Origin: Dryas octopetala
Lineage: Eukaryota > Streptophyta > Magnoliopsida > Rosales > Rosaceae
Assembly: GCA_963921425.1 (NCBI GenBank)
Contig: OY992834.1
Span: 1,736,001 to 1,800,000 of the forward strand
Length of the DNA: 64,000 nucleotides
Reading direction: 5' to 3'
A program made the translations under genes and the position numbers. A model generated the notes under the pieces. It made no database searches, was not told the DNA's origin, and saw only the letters and a program-made list of their open reading frames with translations. This document shows, piece after piece, positions 11,509 through 22,938 of the stretch (position 1 is the first letter of the stretch; the number at the start of each line of letters is the position of its first letter).

Positions 11509-12963
11509 CTAGAAGCCACCGCCAACAGTGGCTCCGGCAGAGGAGGAGTGACTAGCAGCCCAAGAAGAAGCCAAATTTGGTTGTCCTTTATTCGAAAAAT
11601 TAGCAGCAGAAGTTCCAGTAGTACCCCTAGAAGTATTAGTCTCCAGTTGGTGCAGGCCCATGAATATGTCGTCGGACATGAGCGTATTGTTGGGGATGAG
11701 AATATCGTCCTTGTCCTCCTCCTCGTCCTCGTCCTCGTCCTCGTTTTCGTTCTCATCCATAACCATTTCCTCGTAATCAACTTCCTGATCAGCTTGAAGT
11801 GGTGGAGTCATTTGTGCGGTGGGAGAGAGGCTCGAAGAAGCCGAGAGTGGAGAGCTGGAATTGAAATCTTTGTTTGATGGCTTGTTGTGAGACGACGTCG
11901 TAGCAGCTGATGATAGCTTGTTTCGGGTGCTTCCAGCAAGCGAGTTCCGATGAGTCGGACGAGGGTGAGTGTGGTCGCCTGAGTATGTCACTATGAAAAT
12001 GTCTGGGTCTGTAGTGCTGCGCTCCACTTGTTTTCTTGCCGCACATCCTTTCGTGCTGCTGCAGCGGTAATAATTCCTGTCCCAAAAATCAAATCCACTA
12101 TTATTTTCCGACAAAGATGAGAGAGAGAGAGAGAGAGAAAATTGAGGATATCTGAAAACCTAATTAATTAACCTTGGATGTGGAGAACCTTTAATAGGTT
12201 TCTGACCGTATTTACGCCATGCCCATAAATCAGCGGAAAGATTCTCTACTTTTACCTGGCACACCAACCTTTTTTGCTGGCTCTTCCTGTGAATCAAGAA
12301 AATCGGGTGTTTGTGACATGAAATTAAGCAAAAACAAAAACAAAAAAATCAAAAGGGGGATTTGAAATACCTTTTTCTTGATCTGGGGGGATGGAGTTGC
12401 ATGGTTGGTAGAATTGGAGCAGCGAACCCTTGCGGATGATTCTGAGGTTGAATTTGGTTCTGTTGTAGCATTTGTTGCTGGGCTTGTTGGGCTTGTTGCA
12501 CTTGTTGTTGTTGTTCCTGAAATCGTCCGAAATTAGAAACGGGAATTGTGCCCGGATTGAAAGGAGGCCTGATGGTGGCGTTGGTAGGCAGAAAATGATG
12601 TTGTTGTTGTTGTTGGAGGTGATGTTGGCCACTAGATCCTCCAAAGTCAGAAATAATGGGCGGGTTTGGAATAATACCATAGCTAGTGGTGGTATTGTTG
12701 TTGATGGTGGGGTTGGAGTAAAAGGGCATGTAAAACTGTTGTAGCTCTTGGAAAGCATTGTACCTGTGCTCTACAAGGTTGGGAAAAGAAAATGGGTCAT
12801 TTTCTGCCTCAGCTTTCACCCAGTCCCGCAGAGACATCTCCTCTTCCAAGGCGGCAGTACTACTGGAATTTATGGCTGCCGTGATGGCGGTGCTAGTGGT
12901 GGTGGTGTCGGTGGCTGATTTGCAACCCCGCACCACCGCCTCCAGATCCCAATCCTCTGCCAT
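11509..12963 (-). CDS. WRKY27: WRKY group IIe transcription factor (WRKY27-like)
   Basis: Three exons (12371-12963, 12173-12286, 11509-12076) give 424 residues from [16 protein letters not shown]. The upstream extension starts at TTG and is rejected. The WRKY domain is split by the second intron after SPHPR, as in many plant WRKYs. WRKYGQK is intact, followed by C-X5-C (CSSTKGC) and HTH, which is the group IIe finger. Exon 1 has a glutamine-rich stretch ([16 protein letters not shown]) and exon 3 a long Asp/Glu run, both likely transactivation regions. WRKY factors bind W-boxes (TTGACY) in the nucleus. Arabidopsis WRKY22/27 act in defence signalling. Neighbours on the right-to-left axis match At5g52830 (WRKY27), which is why I prefer 27 over the close paralogue 22. 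Confidence 0.92.
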
Positions 12964-13414
12964 TTCAGAGAGGACCGGCTTCTTTAACGCCTTGGAATTA
13001 ACGCTCACACCTACTGAACCCAACTCTGTGTTTGCTGTGCTTACTGTTTAAGCCATTGAATTTGCAGTGGGGTAAGGGAGAGACAGAAGTACAGAGGACG
13101 GCGCTGACTTTTCGGCAAAATCTAGGGAGGAGAGATAGAGTAGCTAGTGAGAGGAAATGGTGGAGCACTGACTTGGTAAATTGTCAATTATTTATACTAA
13201 AAATTATAATATTATTTAACCAGAAAAAGGAAAAAGGAGAAAGGAAAAAGAAAAAGCAGGGGTATTTATTATTTTGATACGGTTAGAGAGTGTTTTGGGG
13301 GGGGGGGTCATGGATTCGGAGGGTCTGAGAGAGAGCCTTTTCTCTCTCTTTTTTGGAGTACAGCCTTTTCTCTCTCTGGGAAAGTGGGAAGCCACTTTTG
13401 TTGTAGCTTTCTCA

Positions 13415-13420
13415 TTGACT
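13415..13420 (+). promoter_or_regulatory. Candidate W-box upstream of the WRKY gene
   Basis: TTGACT, a W-box core, lies about 450 bp upstream of the WRKY start codon. WRKY genes are often self- or cross-regulated through W-boxes, but one hexamer is weak evidence. Confidence 0.3.
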
Positions 13421-14363
13421 TTTGATAAAATGTCAAACAGGGGCCACACCACGGTGGCGCATGGACACTTACGCGTTTGTACAGTAGGTCTACTCGCTGA
13501 GTTTAATACTCGCCGTTATACTCGAATTCTGATTGGGTTGTAATATGTATGTGAAAAGTAATATGCAAGCACACGGTGTGAAGAGTGCACCTGTATAGTA
13601 TGAGCATGTCTTACAATTGTCCTACATTCTGTTTACGGTTTCGTTTAGTTTTTCCAAAAGGTAATGCCTGCGAGTAGGACTGTGTAGTGGTCTGTACTTT
13701 TGGCGTATTCAATTAGCCAGATTGTCTACATACTTACCCACCACCCTTTTTATAGCCATTATGGATTTATGGGTTTGAGTTTGTGCCCTCCACAGTCCAC
13801 ATAGAGCCATAGAGGAAAAGCATATCAGCCAGATGGTCTGCATGCTTGATGCTTGTGATATATTGAGTTTCACACTTGTCATGGTAATTGATTGAAACTA
13901 TTCTATATTATTATTGTTACTAAATAGTAAATACTAATGTAATATTAACTATGAAATTGAATTGAAGCTCACTTTTCTGGTGCTTTAAAAAGTATTCATA
14001 TCATCAGACTGTGATGACTTTATTACATTTTTCTTTTTCTAAGGATAAATACAAATGTTGGGAACTTTGCAATCAAAATGTATTTACTTTCTTAAAAGAA
14101 AACTGAATTTCAATTACGGCTTTTATATATTTTAGCCCAAACTACGGTTTCTAAGGATAAATTGACCCCTATTCACAAACACATAGCGGCACAAACACAA
14201 ACACAAACACAGAGCGGCACAACACATACCCCCAAAAAGTAGATGTTTATCGCGGGTGGGTTGTTTTAACATTTTTAAAAATTCAAGTAGATTTTTTTGA
14301 CATTCAACAATTTTTGAGTTATTTAATTATGATGGTTTCTAAAGTGAACTTTTTTTTAAGGAA

Positions 14364-14468
14364 ATGTTATTGGCACTCCAAACAGATCATCCTACACTCC
14401 AAACATAAGAGAAAATTTGTATATTTTGAAGTGTAAGATGACGTTGTTTGAGTGCTAATAGTGCCACC
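14364..14468. repeat. Short foldback (inverted repeat about 105 bp)
   Basis: The left arm, containing GGCACTCCAAACA and CATCCTACACTCC, is matched in reverse complement by the right arm, containing GAAGTGTAAGATG and TTTGAGTGC. Arms are about 40 nt around a short AT-rich loop, with mismatches. It could be a small MITE remnant; a small-RNA hairpin is possible but unsupported. Confidence 0.5.
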
Positions 14469-15479
14469 CTTTTTTTAATTATTTACGATTTTTTTACTAA
14501 TTAAAAATGATCGTGAATAAGATTTAAACTTAGAATCTCCTTCAACAAAAAAGGTACTAGATACTACTACTAGATTAAATAATTATTACCATATGAACAC
14601 CCTATTCAAGAGCATGCATATGTTGATAACTAAGTTGATGTAACCTTTTGTTCGGACAAATTAGAAAATAAGTTCGGTTAATTCATCTAAAATTTATGTA
14701 TAAAAAAAGCCCAAACAGTTCAAAGAATCGTTCATATGAATTTAATAATTTAAAAAATTATAACCCTCTTACTCCAAATAATTAACAACTATACCCGTCT
14801 GACTCCAAATAATTTTAATAATTACTTCAAAAACTTTTGCTATATAAGGTTTTTTTTTATTAGATGAAGCGGGAGAATTCGAACATCTTTTTTCTTGTTC
14901 TTATCCTAAAGTTACCATAATAATTATACATTATCCCAACTTATCCATTTTTATTTAAATTACCCACTTTTACAGTTTTACTCCTTTTACTTTTTATCCT
15001 TCCCTATTGTTGATAAATGTAAATTACCTGTGAGTGTGATATGCGCTATTTTACGGCTGCATAGGAGGGGCCAAAGGAATCGCTATCACCATCATACGCG
15101 CGCGAGTGATAAGAGGGTACAAGATTAGCAAATCGTAACCATTGATCAATCCCACGGAGAACAAACATCTTTTTGTTTCTTTGGGCTCTTCAAGCATAAA
15201 ATCCCAAGATAGGGACAAAAAGGGAAAGAAAATGTTTCTCGATGTGGTGCTGACTGCTGAGGATTGAGCAACCTTGGGCCGTTAAAGCTGGGTTTTCTTT
15301 TTTTTAAAGCTGGGTTTTCTTTAATGGGGGAATCTTTGTATTTTTTATTTTTTAACGTTCATGATTTGGTGTTGTAGTGTGACTGTGTGAGTGAGAAGAA
15401 TAATAATTAATGTATATAACTGAAAATTATGCAAGTAAATGTTCTTTATTGCCCTCTTATATTATAATAAATAAATGAA

Positions 15480-15945
15480 CTTGGTCGGCACAAACACAAC
15501 ATGATATGAATATAAAACGTTATGGGCCAACATAAGGATGATGCAAGTAAATGAATTGGACCTGCTCAAAGTTCACAAGCATTTGACCAAAAAAAAAAAA
15601 AAAGTTCACAATCACAAAATGGAATTAAATTAGGCAGGGCTTGTTTAAAATTATTATTATTATTTTTTTCAACAATAAAATTCAATTTATTTTAAAAAAT
15701 TAATATTTAATTAAAAAAAAAAAAGACTTATGGATCTTGCTCGTTTTAGGCACGACAAAAGCACAAATAGACCGCGTGACGTTTGCTATGCCAAACCTAA
15801 GTCTTACTTATCTAAATCAGCACGAGCTAAACTCAATTATTAAATAGGCCAACACTCAATACGAATATAACACAAAGTACGAATAAACTCAACTTAAATG
15901 AGTTGAACAGTGCAGTGGCGGACTGCCCAACCCATTTGATATGTC
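15480..15945 (+). repeat. Dispersed repeat, copy 2
   Basis: Begins around GGTCGGCACAAACACAACAT and ends near GCCCAACCCATTTGATATG. It shares ordered blocks with 9118-9560 in the same orientation, both strongly diverged. The reverse complement of its right end (ATCAAATGGGTTGGGC) resembles the left end of copy 1, which suggests the family has inverted termini. No coding capacity seen. Confidence 0.5.
15568..15611 (+). mobile_element. Minimal poly(A) insertion flanked by a direct repeat
   Basis: AAAGTTCACAA occurs at 15568-15578 and 15601-15611. Between them is GCATTTGACC followed by an A run. This looks like a target-site duplication around the 3' tail of an extremely 5'-truncated retroposed copy, inside dispersed repeat copy 2. 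Confidence 0.4.
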
Positions 15946-16436
15946 TAATATCTTTGTAAACCAAAATATATAGACTGAGTATATAAATATATTTTATTAT
16001 TTAAAATGTATTAATGATATATTTAAAAAGTAAAAATAATATTTTAATTAGTGTAAATTACTCCACTTTATATTATTTCTTACCTCTTTTACAAAAAAAA
16101 AAAAACATCTACTCATTTTTGTACGCAAACTCTACATACATGCATCACATAGGATAATCTTTTATCTCTATAGTTTTAACAAAGAATAAATGTGTTTCCA
16201 AGAAAATAATTTAATTACATAATATAATCTATTTTCAAGAAAACAAGTCGCAGTTTATGGGAAGAAATGGATATTAGAGAAGAAAAATAATATTCATTGA
16301 AAATGGAATCAATGGATGAAGAGCGTATGCACGACAAGGTTCTTTTTGCCGTTGATACTGTTTATTCGACTAGACTCTAGACTCGACTTTAGGTAGTACT
16401 TAGGAGCAGAGAAGTTCCAACCATCGTTGGTTTAAG

Positions 16437-17440
16437 TAGGGGTGGGCACGGTGCGGTTCGGCTCAATTCACCCCGAGAACCATGCACCGCGCCAGAAATA
16501 TTATATCGGTTTGGTTCGGTGTTGAGAACCGGACAAAGTGAAAAAAAACCAAACCAAACCAAACCATTGCAAGAACGGTTTGGTTCGGTGTGTGCACGTT
16601 TTTGGGCCAAAAAATGTGGGCCTAAGTCCAATTATTTTGTTGGTACTTACATTTGGTTTTTAAACATTTTGGCCACACAATTGAGTTTTTGAACTACCAT
16701 TCTACAAATTAAACAAATGCAAATACAATTTTGAACTTTATTTAATTTAGTACTTAAAATTTTAAAGTAAATACAACCTGCTTAAGTTATAAGTTATAAC
16801 TATATATAAGATTATATATAACTATTATAGAGTAATGAGTATAGTATATATATAACTATATACTACTATAGTATATACTAGTATACTACTATAATTATAT
16901 ATTACTTATATAGTTATATATAACTATTGTAGTATGTATACAACTACTATACACTAAGTTACTAACTATATAGTTATATATAACTAACTATACTAAGTTA
17001 CTAACTATATAGTTATATACTAAATTTATATATAACTCTATATGCATAAAACATTATTATATAGACTATAGAGTATACTAATTTTATTATATAAGATATA
17101 ACTAAAATTATATACTAAAACATTATTATATATATAATATTAAACTCATAGGGTTATATAAAATATATTTTAGGGTCTAAAATAAAAATGTATAAAATGT
17201 GTATAAAAATGTATAAAATATGCATAAAAATATATAATTATATTTTAAAAAAATTACACGGTTTGGTTCGGTTTGGTTCGGGTAATATGAGCATGAAACC
17301 GGAACCGGAACCGTCTATATACGGTGTGGTTCGGTTTTCTCTTACGGTGTTGACTTTTTGGTCAACTCGGTATTTTTTCGGTTTTTTTACGGTTGGTTTG
17401 GTTCGGTGTTTCGGTGCGTCGGTTATTATGCCCACCCCTA
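16437..17440. mobile_element. Non-autonomous hAT element, 1,004 bp
   Basis: Perfect 12-bp terminal inverted repeats (TAGGGGTGGGCA at 16437-16448, its complement at 17429-17440) are flanked by an exact 8-bp target-site duplication GGTTTAAG (16429-16436 and 17441-17448), diagnostic of hAT. Subterminal regions carry many GGTTCGG/GGTTTGG motifs. The core is very AT-rich with TATATA-type repeats. No transposase is encoded, so it would need to be moved in trans. Confidence 0.92.
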
Positions 17441-17448
17441 GGTTTAAG

Positions 17449-19958
17449 TAGTGGCAAAAGTATAACAACACACTCTGAAATCTGATGTGAATAAAAGCAC
17501 AAAAATAAAGAAGCAACAATGATGGTTGCAAAAGATGCACCAATGGACATCCATCGTCTCCATTTTGACTTCGTTATCAATAAACAAAGAGGAGTAAAAT
17601 AGCTGAAGAAAAAGGTGCTCCTAAAAGTGTTAGGGTGAATAGTGAAAGTACATCAAGGAAATAGCATGCCCCAATCAGTTTGGAGGAAGATTAATTAGCA
17701 AATGGAGAATATGGTTGGGAAACAGGGCAAATAAAACAATTTTGTAAAATTTGGAGGAATTTTTGAATGTGCCAAACCCATTTACATGTGGCGAAATAAA
17801 AATTTACGAGAATTTTTTAATTATGTTAATGTTATTGATAACGTTTTTTCATATATGTGCAAGACCCACCACGTAATAGCAATCTCCATATAAAACAAAA
17901 AAGAATATTGCGATTCTAAAAAAAGGGTATATTCATATTTCCATACATGAGATGCTATTAATAGATAGAATGCAAAATGAGTAGCCACACTGACATTGTA
18001 TTTGTAGTAGGCCAACTGAAGATTCTGATTTCTGGGAAGCTTAGCTAAGGCGATGCTCATTGAAAAAGAAGGAATATCGAATTGTACTGATGATGGATGA
18101 TGATGATGACAATGAAAAGATATACGAATTAAGCAGACGAAGAAGGTGCTTGAAAGGAAACAAAAGTTTAAAAATGTGATTTGGGACCACCACTACCATT
18201 GCCTTCCCTTTCTGTATGGAGGGTCCAAATCTAGTTAGGAGAATAAGATTTCTGATTGATAGTATTTTCATGTCTGTTTTGTTTGGTTGGGACTTTGAAG
18301 GGCATTTAGAACCTTTTTCAAACTCTACCATATATATAAAAGTATAAAACTAAAGCATATGAATCTATGTATTAAGTATTGGGTGAGCAGGCTGAATTTT
18401 TGGGTGGGTCAAACAAGTTCACATTGCTCCAGTTGGCCCAGACTAGAAAGAATTGCCATGTCCATGCTAGTGAAGACCAGGGCACTCTAGTCTTATATGG
18501 ACAAAACCTAAATGCTTTTTTGGTCTACCTAAAAATTAGATGAGATTAGACAGATGTATAATGAACATCCAGTAAAACTAAAAGATAGGTGGATGAACCA
18601 TATATATATATATATACATACATACATATCCATAGTCTATTTCATGTCTTAACTTGGTGGAGGCTTAAAGTTTGATAATATGAGTGACAATGTGATTGTC
18701 GTTGTCAATGTCATGGAATCTTCAAAAGAATGCATTTTGTTCATGATCACTTGGGCAGATAGGCTAGAAAGAGAGAGGAGGTGGGTTTGGCGAAAAGGAG
18801 GGGGAGGGAGTCTCATGGGTTTGGCAGGAGGAAGTATTAGTGATAGCGATGAAGATAGAATATATAGATACCCTTTGTTATCAAATGAAAGCAAAGATCG
18901 CAATCTCTAAGCAACTTAGATATCCCACTAACTATCATTTTGCTTCTTTTGGTGAAACTATCTGTTTTCTTTTTCATTCCTTGTTCTGAACTCTGAAGAG
19001 AGAGAGAGAGGTCATTACAAGCCACTTTGTGGTGTGGAAAAGAGAAGTGTAGTGTAGTGTAGTGTCACACACTAGAAGATGTGTTGAGGGCATCCACAAC
19101 ACAGCACCAAGGGAACCATCTCCACCACCACCACCACCACCACCACATTTGTCATTCATTGTATATTTAAATTTTCTTGTCGTGTATGATTGTCTTCTTT
19201 GTAAGTTGCAGTGGTAGTAAACACTATAAGAAGCATTTTTGGCCCTCCTTTGTGCCATCTACATCATTTTATATAATTGTCACTTTGTTACCATTAATGG
19301 AAAATTGTGAGGACCATGCTCGGCTACTGTTTCTCTACAAACTCAGTACAAAGCACTGATCCACCTCTTGGTGCATAAAATTTATAGAAAGATACCATAA
19401 AATCAAAATCTCACATCACCTTTTAGTTAACCCCATCCCCTCTTTGCTTCACGAACTGGTTACAAATCAATTTGGGTTTGCTACACATGTAAATAGGAAA
19501 TGGAGTCCTCTATCGACTAGTCTAGAAACCTTTACAAAGTAGAACTGAAAAAATAAAATACAATAATAAACAGAATTGGAAAAAGGTACCATATCGTATC
19601 ACAGTCATTGAATTCTCAATGGAAAACCTGATTCACATTCATAAATGCCCATATCCATCACATTCATAAATGCCCATATCAATGACAGTAACTAATGCAA
19701 TCAGGGGAAAACTTTCCAGGTCATTCCATTACATCTCTATATATATATAATAAAAAAGAAACCTTTATACAACAATGATCAGATGGCATATCGTGAATCA
19801 CATGCTACATCCGAATGCACGAGACATAAGAAATTGACATTCCAGCAAAAAAGAATACATGGCTATTAACAATGCATTTTTTTAGCTGTGTGAGAGGCAT
19901 AATAAATATATTCACTACTATACCGAGAAAGAAATTTTTGTTTTGTCAGTTGGGTCCT
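17449..19958. other. Gene-free interval between the hAT element and the Tic22-like gene
   Basis: No supported gene. It holds a (CCA)8 run at about 19122-19146, TA-rich runs near 18600, and a short tandem duplication of CACATTCATAAATGCCCATA near 19630-19680. The right end is the 3' flank of the Tic22-like gene. Confidence 0.5.
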
Positions 19959-22938
19959 CTAATTGTTTCCTCCTCGAACCCACCGAGTTGAACCTGTCTT
20001 TGCCATGCCAGAATAATAATCACCCACATTTGCCACAAATAGTGGATCTCTATCTTCAAATCTGAACTCATTACTCATATCACTACAGCTGACATTTCCT
20101 GACTCCGTCTGCTCCAATTCTCTTGTTAAATCCTCCATTGTCTTCTTCAAACTTGCTTTACTCATCGGCCCTGCCTCACCAGTTGAAATGCCAACCATTG
20201 TAATCTTGGGAAGGTATGGATTTTGCTGTAAGTTCTGCTCTACACATTCCTTTGATGAGTCTTCATTTTGGTGATTTTGCTTTGACCACAGATGACAAAA
20301 CCAATCTCCAAAGGGAAACCGGAGATTTGATCTGTTTCCTTTGTTGGTCTGACTATCATCCTTTAGCTTAATCTCTGAAGCGCTACAGTGTAGAGAATCT
20401 TTATTATCATTTACTGCTTCCCAGTTGGCAAGGCAGTTGGTTGACTGAGAAGCTCTAAGAAAAGAAGCCGCACTCCTGCACCAGAATAAACATAATTTTG
20501 TTATAAGGGCACGAAAGATATTAGATTTTGGAACCTCTCGAATAAGCCAGTCTATTAGAATCTAGAAGCACCCAAGTTAACCCATGTCAATATCTAGTGA
20601 AAGCGTTAAACAAAAAGAAAACATGGATTTTTCCATAGGATTTGATGTGATTGCATGAACTTAAAGATGGCACAGGATGTACCTTCTCTCAAAAGAGTCA
20701 ACCATATAAGGGAATTTTGGTTGAATGCCAGTTGCTTTCCGAAACCACCTGTTACCCAGAAGTACTTTATCAACAGTGTATAGGAGCTGCATTTCAGCGG
20801 CCTTAGAAATGACACTCAAAGGTATTCCAGGATTCCCCATTTCATCCAGTACTTCCTGAACCTGTCCAGAGATATTTGTTGCAATGAAACAAATAGACAA
20901 TACATGGGAACAAAAAATAAGGCGAACTAGGATATTTAAACTTAATTTATACATCCATATATTTCCATGTCAGAAGAACAAGTAATTCATTCTTGTAAGC
21001 TTATCATTGACCACGTGTAATCAAAATTACTTCACATGCATCAGTGATTTTACAAATCATCTTAAAATCTTGTAAATGTCTAACCACCAAACTACTTGCT
21101 CCCTCAAAGCAATACTTTACTATGGGATTTCATACCTCTGGAGGCTCCCATAAGCTATCTCCCATCTCTTCGATTACTTCTGCTGGCAAGTTGTCATCAA
21201 TCACATCCCGGCGCCGCTGCATGTGCCGAGTTTGAATTAAAGAATGGAAATGCTGATCTACAGATTCCTCAAGAATGTTATCAAGCATGTTTTTATCAAA
21301 AAAGTAGGGAGTATACCTGTTGGAACAAACAGTAACCAATTGAGCATCAGCCATTTTGAATTAAACTTGAAAAAACAAAAAATTGTTTCTGATAAAAATA
21401 GAAGTAATTATCCACCAAGGAAACCAGCCTTCAGTTAAAAAAATAAAAATAAATTCAGTATCCTGAGAAATACCCATTTTTCCTGTTTTTTAAAATTTCT
21501 TTTGCTTCTTTTCATCCAAGAAAAATCTGTATCAAAATCATAAAACTAGAAACAAGCACAAAAACAGGAGAACACACCATTTGATCCCCTCGGAGCTTGC
21601 TATAGCAATATCCAAGTTTTGAGCACTAAAAACTGGGACTCCATCAACCTTTTTGCAACCGCCATTCTGAGGGATTGTCTTGAGAAGTTTGTTAGCTGCC
21701 TTCACCTGTAGGAGCAGCAAATGTTAAAAAATGATAAAATATTACAAAGATGGTTGTCATATGAATCATACCTGTTTCTCATTCGGAACAAACTGGAACA
21801 AGTGGGGCTTTTCCTGCATACAACATGGTGAACGATTTTAATAGTTAATCCAAAGAGGAACTCAGCATAACATGAAAATTACCAATACATAAAAAGCAAT
21901 AAAGTATATAAATCCATATTGTGGCACATCCAGGATATGACACAGGTGCATGCTTTCTTTCTGTTACTTCATAACCAAAACAGAAATGATGCATCAATCT
22001 GCACTGTCGTTCCAATGGGGAGAGACAGGGGGGGGGGGGGGGGGAGAGTACCTTGAAATGCTCATATGCTAAATCGAGACGACAAGCACCCACCACACCA
22101 CTTGGAATATTCAGCCGTTTCACATATGTAACTATGAACACAATCTCAGTTAGAATGCAGGACATCTCCAGATGCAAATCAATTTGATCAGATAAAATGA
22201 AAATAAAAAAAGAAATGAAGAGGATATACCTGCATCGCCTAAATCCATAAAAAAACGGAACACTGGGCCATTTCTCTCACTATTAGTAATTGATGCAAAC
22301 ATCTTCTTGAGCCACTCAGGAGTTCTACAGGCCATAAAAACAAACGAAAATCAGTTAAAAACCTCAAATATTCAATCTTTTTCTTGAATTTTCATAAGCT
22401 CATGCCAAAGACAACATCTTTGTCAAACTTAAACTGAAACCCAAATACATAAATGGTATGACCCAGCAAGAAATCATTTTTAAACTAAATAAAATACAAT
22501 ATTTACAAAAATAAAGTTAAAAAGGGACCTTTTGGATATAAAGGGTATGTCGAAGTGGGTAGAGACGGCCATGAGACCAGTCCCAGAAAGGTCACACATG
22601 CTGAAGACCTGGCCCACAAAGGCCGGCCCACCACCCTTGATATTTGAGTTCAGTCCCGCAATCCTGACCGTTGATGGGAACGCCGAGTTTGACTCTGACG
22701 AGGAGGCGACGCCTTTCATGGCTGATTTGGAGTCGGGCTGAGCTGCCGAGTGGAAGGCTAGAGGTTTCGGTGAATTGGGGAAGAAGAGGGCGACGCGGAT
22801 TGTTGACGGGGTCGAGGTCGTCGACGGCGTCGTTTTGGGGGCGGAGAAGAGAGAGAGGAGATTGGTGGTGGTGGAGTGGAGCAAGTGGGTGATGGGTTTG
22901 GGATGGGTATTGTGCGTTCGTTCGGTTGGTGAGGCCAT
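19959..22938 (-). CDS. Tic22-like family protein (At5g62650-like)
   Basis: Eight exons with GT-AG junctions and consistent phase: 22529-22938, 22230-22324, 22052-22131, 21772-21813, 21578-21705, 21136-21316, 20683-20861 and 19959-20475. They encode 543 residues from MASPTERTHNTHPKPITH. The core resembles the Tic22 family: FVGQVFSMCDLSGTGLMAVS, then VTYVKRLNIPSGVVGA, VPVFSAQNLDIAIASSEGIK and YTPYFFDKNMLDNILEES. The C-terminal extension after about residue 310 is longer than in classical Tic22 and ends in a polar region. Tic22 proteins are intermembrane-space factors of plastid protein import; the role of this long subfamily is not established. The N-terminus is Ser/Thr-rich and could be a transit peptide (inference). 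A first in-frame TTG upstream is not used. Confidence 0.85.
22028..22044. repeat. 17-nt poly-G run in a Tic22-like intron
   Basis: On the transcribed strand this is a poly-C run starting about 7 nt after the donor of exon 3 (GTACTCT). It may be unstable in replication and hard to sequence through. Confidence 0.85.

Larger units (their letters stand above)
13051..16436. other. Gene-free interval upstream of the WRKY gene
   Basis: Contains the WRKY promoter, a poly-G run near 13299-13308, a foldback at 14364-14468 and dispersed repeat copy 2. No coding exon could be supported on either strand. Confidence 0.55.

Noticed and set aside
15283-15320. Direct repeat TAAAGCTGGGTTTTCT around a T run as a poly(A) retro-insert on the minus strand
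   Set aside because: There is no insert beyond T residues, so simple slippage or duplication explains it equally well.
17188-17543. Reading frames inside the hAT element
   Set aside because: Low complexity from TATA- and GGTTCGG-type repeats; no transposase residues.
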